DNA from: JAGOEX01 sp964630905
GTDB taxonomy: Bacteria; UBP6; UBA1177
Assembly: GCA_964630905.1 (NCBI GenBank)
Contig: CAZVWR010000039.1
Location: 1-29,867, forward strand
Direction of reading: 5' to 3'
Length of the DNA stretch: 29,867 nt
Part shown: positions 23,439 through 29,867 of the stretch, piece after piece
How the letters are laid out: every line of letters starts with the position of its first letter
Numbering within the stretch: the first letter of the stretch is position 1
Notes under the pieces: generated by a model
Told to the model about the DNA's origin: nothing
What the model saw: the letters and a program-made list of their open reading frames with translations, nothing else
Databases searched by the model: none
Made by a program: the position numbers and the translations under genes

Positions 23439-26142
23439 AGATCCCCTTGTTCATGCAGCATCTTTTAAATTTCTGACCGCTTCCGCATGGGCAGTCATCA
23501 TTTCTTCCCACTTTCGGAGTGTTTCTTTTCACAGGTTCCTTTTCAACGGAAGTGGTTGTATTCCTTTGGATCTCCGCTTCCTTCTTCTGTTCCTTCTGTT
23601 CAAATTTTTCAACGGCCTCCTGAGTGACCACCTGAACGGCAAAAAGTCTCTTGACAGATTCAAAATAGATGCTGTTTATCATATCAGTGAACATTCTGAA
23701 CCCTTCCCGTTTATATTCGAGTTTGGGGTTTTTCTGTCCATATCCTCTAAGCCCTATCCCTTCACGGAGATGATCCATGTTCTGAAGATGTCTTCTCCAG
23801 TAGGTATCAAGAACTTCAAGAACAATATGTCTTTCCATTTCATTGCTGAGTTCAGTTGAATACTGAGCCATTTTAATATCGTATCTTTCAATGAGAAAAT
23901 CATAAATTTTCTGTGCCAGAGTTGACATCGCCTGTTCAGAGTTTTTCATCCCTCCAAAGTTCTGCGGATCAAGAGCGTTTTCGAGTCCGCCGCTGTTTTC
24001 GGGGGATGTCACTGAAACGATGTATTCCCTTATGCTTTCATAATCCCATGAAGAGGGAAGTGCTTTTTCGGGAACGGATGTGGTGACGCAGAAATTTACT
24101 ATTTCCTCTATCATTGAATAGATGACATCCTTGTTTTTTTGTCCGCCTGTCAGGATGTCTCTTCTCATTGCATAGATGGTTTTTCTCTGCTGGTTCATGA
24201 CATCATCATATTCGAGGACATTCTTTCTTATGCTGAAATTGTGTCCTTCAACTTTTTTCTGTGCGTTTTCAATGGATTTTGATATCAGTTTGTGTTCGAT
24301 CGGCTGGTCTTCCTCTATCCCGAGACGGTCCATGACAGAAGAGAGCCTTTCGCTTCCGAAAATTCTCATGAGGTCGTCTTCAAGACTCAAGTAGAACCTC
24401 GATGATCCGGGGTCTCCCTGACGACCGCTTCGGCCTCTGAGCTGATTATCGATACGACGCGATTCGTGCCTTTCGGTGCCTACGATATGAAGACCTCCGG
24501 CGGCAAGGACCTCTTTTTTCTCTTCAGCGCATATCCTCTCATATTTACTCAGTATTTCTTTGAATTCAGGAGTGGCGGTGTCAACGGTCTCCATTGTTTT
24601 TTCCGCTTCGGCATAGGCAAGTTTTTCAGGATTTCCTCCAAGCACGATATCAGTGCCTCGACCGGCCATGTTGGTTGCAATGGTTATTGTCCCTTTTCTT
24701 CCTGCCTGTGCGACAACATCAGCTTCCTTCATGTGGAACTTTGCATTCAGGACATTGTGCTTTATTCCTCTTTTGGTAAGAAGATGGCTCAATCTTTCTG
24801 ATTTTTCAACACTGACCGTTCCCACAAGTACCGGCTGTCCGTTGCCGTTTTTCTCAAGGATCTCTTTTATAACGGCGTTTTCCTTTGCGATCTCATTTTT
24901 GTATATCTGATCGGGGCGGTCCGCTCTTATGACAGGTCTGTTTGTCGGGATCACAGTGACTCCCAGATTATATATTTCGGCAAATTCGCGTGCTTCGGTG
25001 TCTGCTGTTCCCGTCATGCCTGCGAGTTTTTTATACATTCTGAAAAAGTTCTGATATGTGATGGTTGCGAGTGTCTGGTTCTCCCTTTCGACCTTTACCC
25101 CTTCTTTCGCTTCAAGGGCCTGATGAAGTCCGTCGCTGTATCTTCTCCCTTCCATCAACCTTCCGGTGAATTCATCAACGATCATAACTTTCTGCAGACC
25201 ATCGAAGTCTTTTACAACATAATCAACATCTATATGGAACATGAAATTTGCTTTCAATGCCTGCTGAACATGGTGGACAAGTTCAAGGTTCTCAGGAGCG
25301 TAAAGATTCGCAACTCCGAGCATTGATTCAAGTTTTGCAATACCTTCAGGAGTCAGTATGGCGTTTTTCGATTTTTCATCTTTTGTAAAATGTTTTTCAT
25401 CAGAGAGGGTTCTGACAACTGCATTCACCCTTACATAAAGATCAGTGCTTTCATCACTCGGACCTGAGATGATGAGAGGAGTTCTCGCTTCATCAATAAG
25501 GATCGAGTCAACTTCGTCAACTATGGCATATCGAAGTTCTCTCTGAACATAATGGTTTATGTCGTATTTCATATTGTCGCGGAGATAATCAAATCCGAAT
25601 TCGCTGTTAGTTCCATAAGTTATGTCAGATCCGTAAGCGACACGGCGTTCTTTTGTCCCCAGTCCGTTCATAATGGTGCCTACGCTCATTCCGAGAAAAC
25701 GGTAGATCTGCCCCATCCACTCAGCATCTCTTGATGCAAGATAATCGTTGACTGTGACAAGGTGTGCACTTCTTCCTTCAAGTGCGTTGAGATAGAGAGC
25801 AAGTGTCGCGACAAGCGTTTTACCTTCACCTGTCTTCATTTCAGCTATCTTCCCCTGATGAAGGACAATGCCGCCTATCATCTGGACATCGTAATGTCTC
25901 ATTCCGAGGGTTCTGATGGACGCCTCTCTTACAACGGCAAAAGCTTCCGGAAGTATGGAATCGAGTGATTCTCCGTTAGCAATTCTCTGCTTGAACTCAA
26001 GGGTTTTGAGCATCAGTTCGTTGTTGCTTAAAGGTTTAACAGAACTTTCAAGATCGTTAATTCTCGAAACAAGCGGCAGAATGGATTTAATATAGCGGTC
26101 GTTTTCAGTTCCGAAGATCTTTTTTATCATGTATTTGAACAT
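23431..26142 (-). CDS. secA: Preprotein translocase ATPase SecA
   Basis: A 903-residue motor that drives unfolded proteins through SecYEG. Walker A is at 102-109 (MKTGEGKT), the DEVD box at 209-212, with SILIDEARTPL next. The second nucleotide-binding domain carries GRGTDIVLGG and QLRGRSGRQGDPG. The C-terminal SEC-C zinc motif is C884-x-C886-x8-C895-C896, which binds SecB or the ribosome. Length is normal. GGAG precedes the ATG. It lies 45 nt after the small zinc-protein gene, with rluB overlapping its end, giving a three-gene operon. It presumably exports the many lipoproteins and envelope proteins of this window, among others. Confidence 0.98.
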   Translation of the reverse strand: MFKYMIKKIFGTENDRYIKSILPLVSRINDLESSVKPLSNNELMLKTLEFKQRIANGESLDSILPEAFAVVREASIRTLGMRHYDVQMIGGIVLHQGKIAEMKTGEGKTLVATLALYLNALEGRSAHLVTVNDYLASRDAEWMGQIYRFLGMSVGTIMNGLGTKERRVAYGSDITYGTNSEFGFDYLRDNMKYDINHYVQRELRYAIVDEVDSILIDEARTPLIISGPSDESTDLYVRVNAVVRTLSDEKHFTKDEKSKNAILTPEGIAKLESMLGVANLYAPENLELVHHVQQALKANFMFHIDVDYVVKDFDGLQKVMIVDEFTGRLMEGRRYSDGLHQALEAKEGVKVERENQTLATITYQNFFRMYKKLAGMTGTADTEAREFAEIYNLGVTVIPTNRPVIRADRPDQIYKNEIAKENAVIKEILEKNGNGQPVLVGTVSVEKSERLSHLLTKRGIKHNVLNAKFHMKEADVVAQAGRKGTITIATNMAGRGTDIVLGGNPEKLAYAEAEKTMETVDTATPEFKEILSKYERICAEEKKEVLAAGGLHIVGTERHESRRIDNQLRGRSGRQGDPGSSRFYLSLEDDLMRIFGSERLSSVMDRLGIEEDQPIEHKLISKSIENAQKKVEGHNFSIRKNVLEYDDVMNQQRKTIYAMRRDILTGGQKNKDVIYSMIEEIVNFCVTTSVPEKALPSSWDYESIREYIVSVTSPENSGGLENALDPQNFGGMKNSEQAMSTLAQKIYDFLIERYDIKMAQYSTELSNEMERHIVLEVLDTYWRRHLQNMDHLREGIGLRGYGQKNPKLEYKREGFRMFTDMINSIYFESVKRLFAVQVVTQEAVEKFEQKEQKKEAEIQRNTTTSVEKEPVKRNTPKVGRNDDCPCGSGQKFKRCCMNKGIYD

Positions 26143-26187
26143 CGGGGCACTCCAAAATCAAAAAATAAAGAAAAACAGGTGATATGA

Positions 26188-26490
26188 TCAGAATTTGAAC
26201 AGATCGCCAAGCTTTGTTTTTGCGTCGATCTCGTCACTTCCGTCCTCACCCTCGTCTTTTATGAACTCAAATGATGAACAGAAATTTGATTTGTCCCGTT
26301 CCCTGATGAAAGACCGTGAATCTTCGCGGCATTCATTTGTGTAGTTGACATCGTGGAACCGGCAGTTGAGACAGCAGTGAAGATCAGCGTAGCAGTGCGG
26401 ACAGACATCCTGCCTTCCGACTTTGCCTCTGATATCCTCAAGGTCCTCGTCAAGTGATTTTTTGCAGTTATGACAGATGTAAATCGCCAT
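26188..26490 (-). CDS. Small Cys-rich (probable zinc-binding) conserved hypothetical protein
   Basis: 100 residues, cytoplasmic. The first zinc-ribbon is C6-x2-C9 and C30-x2-C33. A second cluster is C39, C40, C43 (HCCLNCRFHD), C54 (NECRE) and C71 (NFCSSF). The text 'NCRFxD..N.CRE....RxKxNFC' resembles, from memory, a conserved uncharacterised family seen in former Deltaproteobacteria. ATG 26490 is preferred because GGAGG sits just upstream; ATG 26502 overlaps that site. It is the first gene of the unit that continues to secA and rluB, so it may act with export or the ribosome, but this is only positional. The acidic C-terminus ends in LGDLFKF, a possible short binding peptide. Confidence 0.82.
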   Translation of the reverse strand: MAIYICHNCKKSLDEDLEDIRGKVGRQDVCPHCYADLHCCLNCRFHDVNYTNECREDSRSFIRERDKSNFCSSFEFIKDEGEDGSDEIDAKTKLGDLFKF

Positions 26491-26522
26491 TGATACCTCC
26501 ATTAAAAAACATAACGGAATAC

Positions 26523-26550
26523 AATATAATTAGAGTAGCTGAAAAATCAA
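26523..26550 (-). promoter_or_regulatory. Possible promoter of the zinc protein-secA-rluB unit
   Basis: Read on the - strand: TTGATT (26550-26545), 16-nt spacer, TATATT (26528-26523). The start would fall about 25-30 nt before the ATG at 26490. Confidence 0.4.
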
Positions 26551-26634
26551 GAAGCAGTTTTACTGAAGTTACCCAAAAAATTTTCAGCAGATTTCTAACT
26601 AATCGTGAGAGCCGTTTTGATTTGAGGAGAAATC

Positions 26635-26661
26635 ATTCCCTCATTCGACCTGCTCATCATT
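26635..26661 (-). repeat. Inverted repeat, stop-codon end of copies A and C (right arm)
   Basis: Exact reverse complement of 1054-1080, covering the stop codon and 3' flank of copy A. Together the arms bound a core of about 25.6 kb. Confidence 0.85.
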
Positions 26662-28261
26662 GCTCAAACGGACACACTCCTTCTTTTTCACAATAGCAGT
26701 CGAGGTCTCGAACTGCCTGTGTCGATCCCTGAAGAAACTGATAAACTATCCATTTTCCTTCCCATTCTCCAAATCCGAGATTGGGGTTTGTTTTAAATGG
26801 ATGATCGGCAAGTTTTTTCATACATGTTCTTTTCTTCTTTGCCAGATTGTAAAAGCAGTGATTCCCGTTCCAATCTCCGTTTTCATTGGTAATATAAGAT
26901 TCTGTGTAAAATATAAATCCGTCTTTGTAATTTTCCGGTGTATAACCATATTTCACCCAGTAAGGATCAGTTTCCGAGAATGTGTTTTCAATCACTGAAT
27001 ATGTTTTCTTCCCTTCTTTTGAAACAGTTATTTTCGTTATTGTAACTTCTGAATTCAATCTTGATTCATATGCTGTCTCTGTTTCGTCATTCTCGTTTAT
27101 TACAGCAAATCTTATTGTTTCGCCTTCACGGTTTATCTTTACGCAGTCATCAACACTCTTGGGAGTTTTTGACAGATCACAATAATATGCCATCCCGTCA
27201 ATATCATGAAAAACAACTTTGTCATTCACAATCTGCGGAAAAAGAGACAATCCTTCCATAAGTTTCGTCCATTTCCATGTTCCGACTTTCGCATACATGG
27301 TGGAACTCCCTTCACCGTCTTTAACTTCTATGTTTGCCATTGCCCATTTCTCACTTAATGCAGGAGTATAAGAAACATATCTGATTGTTCCGGGATATAC
27401 AACTCTCCTTGTTCCGTCATTGCAGGAATATGAAAGATAATATCTTACATTGTTTGCAGCTTCATAATAATTAAAATTATTAATTATATGCAGCATGCAT
27501 CCTTTGTTGTATGTTCCTGTTTCAAGAGAATCTGGAGAAAGAGCTTTGTATTTCCTTGTTTCAGGATCATATTCCATGGTTTTGGCATAAGTACGGTATT
27601 TTTTGTAATCAAGAACAACATTTTTCAAAAAAAGTCCCACTTTCCCGTCACTTATGTCAAAATGTTTGATTGCCCCTGCGGTGGAATCTGTCGCCCATTT
27701 ACCGCCTGTTGAGATTGAACGGGCGGAAAGAACAATATCACATTCGTGTGGACGGTAGGGAAGTGAAGGCAATCCTTCCAGTGCCGCATCCCATTCAGCT
27801 TGTGTCTGTGGCTTTAAGTCAGCCATATCGCAGGGATAACCGTTCTCACATTCTGTTTCAGGTGCAACCGCATAAAGTGCCGCTGCTGCATCTTTCCAGA
27901 GGTTTTCAACACATTGCGGATCTTTCACTGTCGGTTTATCACATTTCCGGCAGAAATGAATGCTCAAGTCATCGTTGTAATAGGGAAACTTTGCCTTTGC
28001 AAGTTCAGGACATTCTTCCGCTCCCTGATAATCAACATCTGCAAGCTCGACTTCATCATCAGTTTCATCCGACTCCGCGTCTTCCGACTCCGCCAAGGCT
28101 TCGTCGGACAAGTCGTCGGAAAGATCGGCATCCATTTTGTCATAATCATGGTCAAAATCAGGTAAGTCCTGAGAATCATGGTCGCTCTTCGGGTTATTGC
28201 CGTTGCAGGATGTGCACGACCAGAACAACAGCAGAAGCAATATAATTAATATGTTACGCAT
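26657..28261 (-). CDS. Acidic-linker lipoprotein paralogue (copy A)
   Basis: 534 residues. The start is the ATG at 28261, overlapping copy B's stop as TAATG; the upstream in-frame GTG at 28279 lies inside copy B. The signal peptide MRNILIILLLLLFW ends at one of two cysteines (C16 or C19, FWSCTSC). An Asp/Glu/Ser-rich linker (about 20-70) follows, then a conserved Cys-containing domain to about 200, then a variable C-terminal half with repeated WKWTKLMEGL and YYCDLSK units ending in CYCEKEGVCPF. Residues about 13-193 are encoded by DNA with no difference from copy B. Function is unknown; it is a probable surface lipoprotein, with a beta-propeller-like C-terminal half possible. It is the second gene of a coupled pair. 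Confidence 0.9.
   Translation of the reverse strand: MRNILIILLLLLFWSCTSCNGNNPKSDHDSQDLPDFDHDYDKMDADLSDDLSDEALAESEDAESDETDDEVELADVDYQGAEECPELAKAKFPYYNDDLSIHFCRKCDKPTVKDPQCVENLWKDAAAALYAVAPETECENGYPCDMADLKPQTQAEWDAALEGLPSLPYRPHECDIVLSARSISTGGKWATDSTAGAIKHFDISDGKVGLFLKNVVLDYKKYRTYAKTMEYDPETRKYKALSPDSLETGTYNKGCMLHIINNFNYYEAANNVRYYLSYSCNDGTRRVVYPGTIRYVSYTPALSEKWAMANIEVKDGEGSSTMYAKVGTWKWTKLMEGLSLFPQIVNDKVVFHDIDGMAYYCDLSKTPKSVDDCVKINREGETIRFAVINENDETETAYESRLNSEVTITKITVSKEGKKTYSVIENTFSETDPYWVKYGYTPENYKDGFIFYTESYITNENGDWNGNHCFYNLAKKKRTCMKKLADHPFKTNPNLGFGEWEGKWIVYQFLQGSTQAVRDLDCYCEKEGVCPFEQ
27684..28225 (-). repeat. 542-bp tract identical between lipoprotein copies A and B
   Basis: No difference was seen by eye from 27684 to 28225 against 29279-29820 (offset 1595). 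The tract spans the end of the signal peptide, the acidic linker and the first conserved domain. Both edges are abrupt. Confidence 0.85.
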
Positions 28262-29850
28262 TATTCCCCAAACGGACACACTCCTTCCTTTTCACAATAG
28301 CAGTCGAGATCTCGAACTGCCTGTGTTGATGTTCCTCTGAACTGGTAAGCCATCCATTTACCTTCCCATTCACCATATCCAAAATAATATTTTTCCATCC
28401 CCTGAACCTTTTTCATGCACACTGTTTTTTTTGTCTTTCTGTTATGGAAACATGCATTGCCATCTTTTTCTCCACCATTCTCAATCAAGGTTTCGTTATA
28501 ATACAGCGTTTCGTTTGTAACTTTCTTCAAGGGATATCCTGCCCCCTTCCATACTTCATCTGTTGATTCATGTGTGGTTATCAATTTTGAATATTCCTTT
28601 TTCCCGTCTGTTCCAATCTTCAGTCTTTTTATCGAAAAAACTCCTGATATATCTGATTCATACAATATTTCTGTTTCGTCATCTTCATTTATCAGAGGAT
28701 ATCTTATCTCTTCAGATTCATTTTCATTTACAAGCATGCAATCATCGACACTTTTCGGGGTTTTTGACAGATCACAGTAATATCCTTTAAATGAATCTGT
28801 GTAAAATATTGCCTTGTCATTTACTATTTCAGGTTGATACGACAATCCTTCCATCAGTTTCGTCCATTTCCATGTTCCGACTTTCGCATACATGGTGTAT
28901 TTTATCCCACCATCTTCTTCCTGAATATTAGCTATTGCCCATTTTTCACTTAATGCAGGGGTATATGAAACAAAGTTTATGTTCCTCGGATAAACGACTC
29001 TTTTGTTGCCATCACTGCAGGAATAGGTCAGATAACTCCGGAAAGTATTTTCTTCAGAGTATATATGCCGGTTGTTTACAATGTGAAGCATGCACCCTTT
29101 GTTATAAGATCCAGTTTCAAGAAGATCTGGGGACAATGCTCTGTATTTCCTTGTTTCAGGATCATATTCCATTGTCTTTGAATAAGTCTGATATTTTTTG
29201 TAGTCAAGAATAACATTTTTCAAAAAAAGTCCAACCTTCCCGTCACTTATGTCAAAATGTTTTATTGCTCCTGCGGTTGAATCTGTCGCCCATTTACCGC
29301 CTGTTGAGATTGAACGGGCGGAAAGAACAATATCACATTCGTGTGGACGGTAGGGAAGTGAAGGCAATCCTTCCAGTGCCGCATCCCATTCAGCTTGTGT
29401 CTGTGGCTTTAAGTCAGCCATATCGCAGGGATAACCGTTCTCACATTCTGTTTCAGGTGCAACCGCATAAAGTGCCGCTGCTGCATCTTTCCAGAGGTTT
29501 TCAACACATTGCGGATCTTTCACTGTCGGTTTATCACATTTCCGGCAGAAATGAATGCTCAAGTCATCGTTGTAATAGGGAAACTTTGCCTTTGCAAGTT
29601 CAGGACATTCTTCCGCTCCCTGATAATCAACATCTGCAAGCTCGACTTCATCATCAGTTTCATCCGACTCCGCGTCTTCCGACTCCGCCAAGGCTTCGTC
29701 GGACAAGTCGTCGGAAAGATCGGCATCCATTTTGTCATAATCATGGTCAAAATCAGGTAAGTCCTGAGAATCATGGTCGCTCTTCGGGTTATTGCCGTTG
29801 CAGGATGTGCACGACCAGAAAATTAAGATAATTACTGCAAAATACTTCAT
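28261..29850 (-). CDS. Acidic-linker lipoprotein paralogue (copy B)
   Basis: 529 residues. GAGG lies 6 nt before the ATG at 29850, close to the window's right edge. The signal peptide MKYFAVIILIFW differs from copy A, with the lipid-bearing Cys at C14 or C17. The acidic linker and first domain are the same as copy A at DNA level. The C-terminal half instead resembles copy C at the left edge, including the MLVNENESEEIRYPLINED stretch, and ends in CYCEKEGVCPFGE. The stop TAA shares one base with copy A's ATG (TAATG), so the two are translated together. No named family recognised; probable surface lipoprotein of unknown role. Confidence 0.9.
   Translation of the reverse strand: MKYFAVIILIFWSCTSCNGNNPKSDHDSQDLPDFDHDYDKMDADLSDDLSDEALAESEDAESDETDDEVELADVDYQGAEECPELAKAKFPYYNDDLSIHFCRKCDKPTVKDPQCVENLWKDAAAALYAVAPETECENGYPCDMADLKPQTQAEWDAALEGLPSLPYRPHECDIVLSARSISTGGKWATDSTAGAIKHFDISDGKVGLFLKNVILDYKKYQTYSKTMEYDPETRKYRALSPDLLETGSYNKGCMLHIVNNRHIYSEENTFRSYLTYSCSDGNKRVVYPRNINFVSYTPALSEKWAIANIQEEDGGIKYTMYAKVGTWKWTKLMEGLSYQPEIVNDKAIFYTDSFKGYYCDLSKTPKSVDDCMLVNENESEEIRYPLINEDDETEILYESDISGVFSIKRLKIGTDGKKEYSKLITTHESTDEVWKGAGYPLKKVTNETLYYNETLIENGGEKDGNACFHNRKTKKTVCMKKVQGMEKYYFGYGEWEGKWMAYQFRGTSTQAVRDLDCYCEKEGVCPFGE
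28679..28758 (-). repeat. 80-nt exact match to copy C (inverted)
   Basis: Exact reverse complement of 564-643 in copy C, within a longer near-identical block. Copy A is clearly different here. Confidence 0.8.
29279..29820 (-). repeat. 542-bp tract identical between lipoprotein copies B and A (second copy)
   Basis: Direct repeat of 27684-28225 at a distance of 1595 bp. Recombination between the two would delete or duplicate one gene equivalent and leave an intact hybrid lipoprotein frame. Confidence 0.85.
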
Positions 29851-29867
29851 AAAACCTCAAATAGCAC

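Noticed and set aside
27670..28245. Open frame of 191 codons antisense to copy A, with an almost equal one antisense to copy B (29265-29831)
   Set aside because: Both lie in the 542-bp shared tract, so their similarity is not independent evidence. They mirror the acidic coding strand, have no promoter or ribosome site, and the product is a His/Arg/Leu-rich shadow.
1..29867. CRISPR arrays, tRNA/rRNA genes, transposases, integrases
   Set aside because: None seen on either strand; the only repeats are the lipoprotein-gene copies and short regulatory repeats.

Overview
The window looks like a contig from an AT-rich, Gram-negative-type (diderm) bacterium. It encodes a periplasmic HtrA protease, several lipoproteins with acidic Asp/Glu/Asn-rich linkers, a probable outer-membrane barrel protein, and a complete SecA with a C-terminal zinc motif. 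The lipoprotein style, and a small Cys-rich protein resembling a family I recall from former Deltaproteobacteria, suggest Myxococcota or a neighbouring lineage. This is a weak taxonomic inference. No tRNA, rRNA, CRISPR array, insertion sequence or phage gene was seen, and no gene-free stretch exceeds about 300 bases.

Layout. Position 1-1058 is the 3' part of a paralogous lipoprotein gene (copy C). Then on the + strand: HtrA protease (1219-2565); a soluble-adenylyl-cyclase-like cyclase/ATPase/TPR protein followed 8 nt later by tgt (2645-7545); a small secreted protein (7607-8158); glgA (8234-9697); and a HEPN/MNT toxin-antitoxin module (9776-10721). On the - strand, a coupled SGNH hydrolase and M42 peptidase pair (12907-10737). 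On the + strand again, an amidohydrolase, an FKBP lipoprotein and a dCMP deaminase (13039-15728). The remainder runs on the - strand: a GT-C-like membrane protein coupled to dnaX, a hybrid histidine kinase with an FGE-fold lipoprotein, rluB-secA-zinc protein, and two tandem paralogous lipoproteins (copies A and B, 26657-29850). A probable stand-alone structured RNA (about 22552-22703, + strand) lies between rluB and the kinase gene.

Most distinctive points. (1) The MntA-type antitoxin carries an N-terminal DinJ/RelB-type ribbon-helix-helix domain, and its promoter holds a 7-nt direct repeat at 10-bp spacing. It overlaps a HepT gene with an intact RX4HXY motif. (2) dnaX has a run of ten A residues at the gamma/tau domain boundary, and both alternative frames stop within a few codons. 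(3) The tandem cyclase domains divide one active site between them as in animal soluble adenylyl cyclase. (4) An RNA with a consensus promoter and a 12-bp terminal stem matches no family I recognise. (5) Three mosaic copies of an acidic lipoprotein bound the window in inverted orientation, two of them sharing a 542-bp tract with no differences.

Regulation. Sigma70-like promoters can be read before most transcription units. In two cases (2588-2615 and 12982-13010) they rule out the longest open frame and fix a shorter start.
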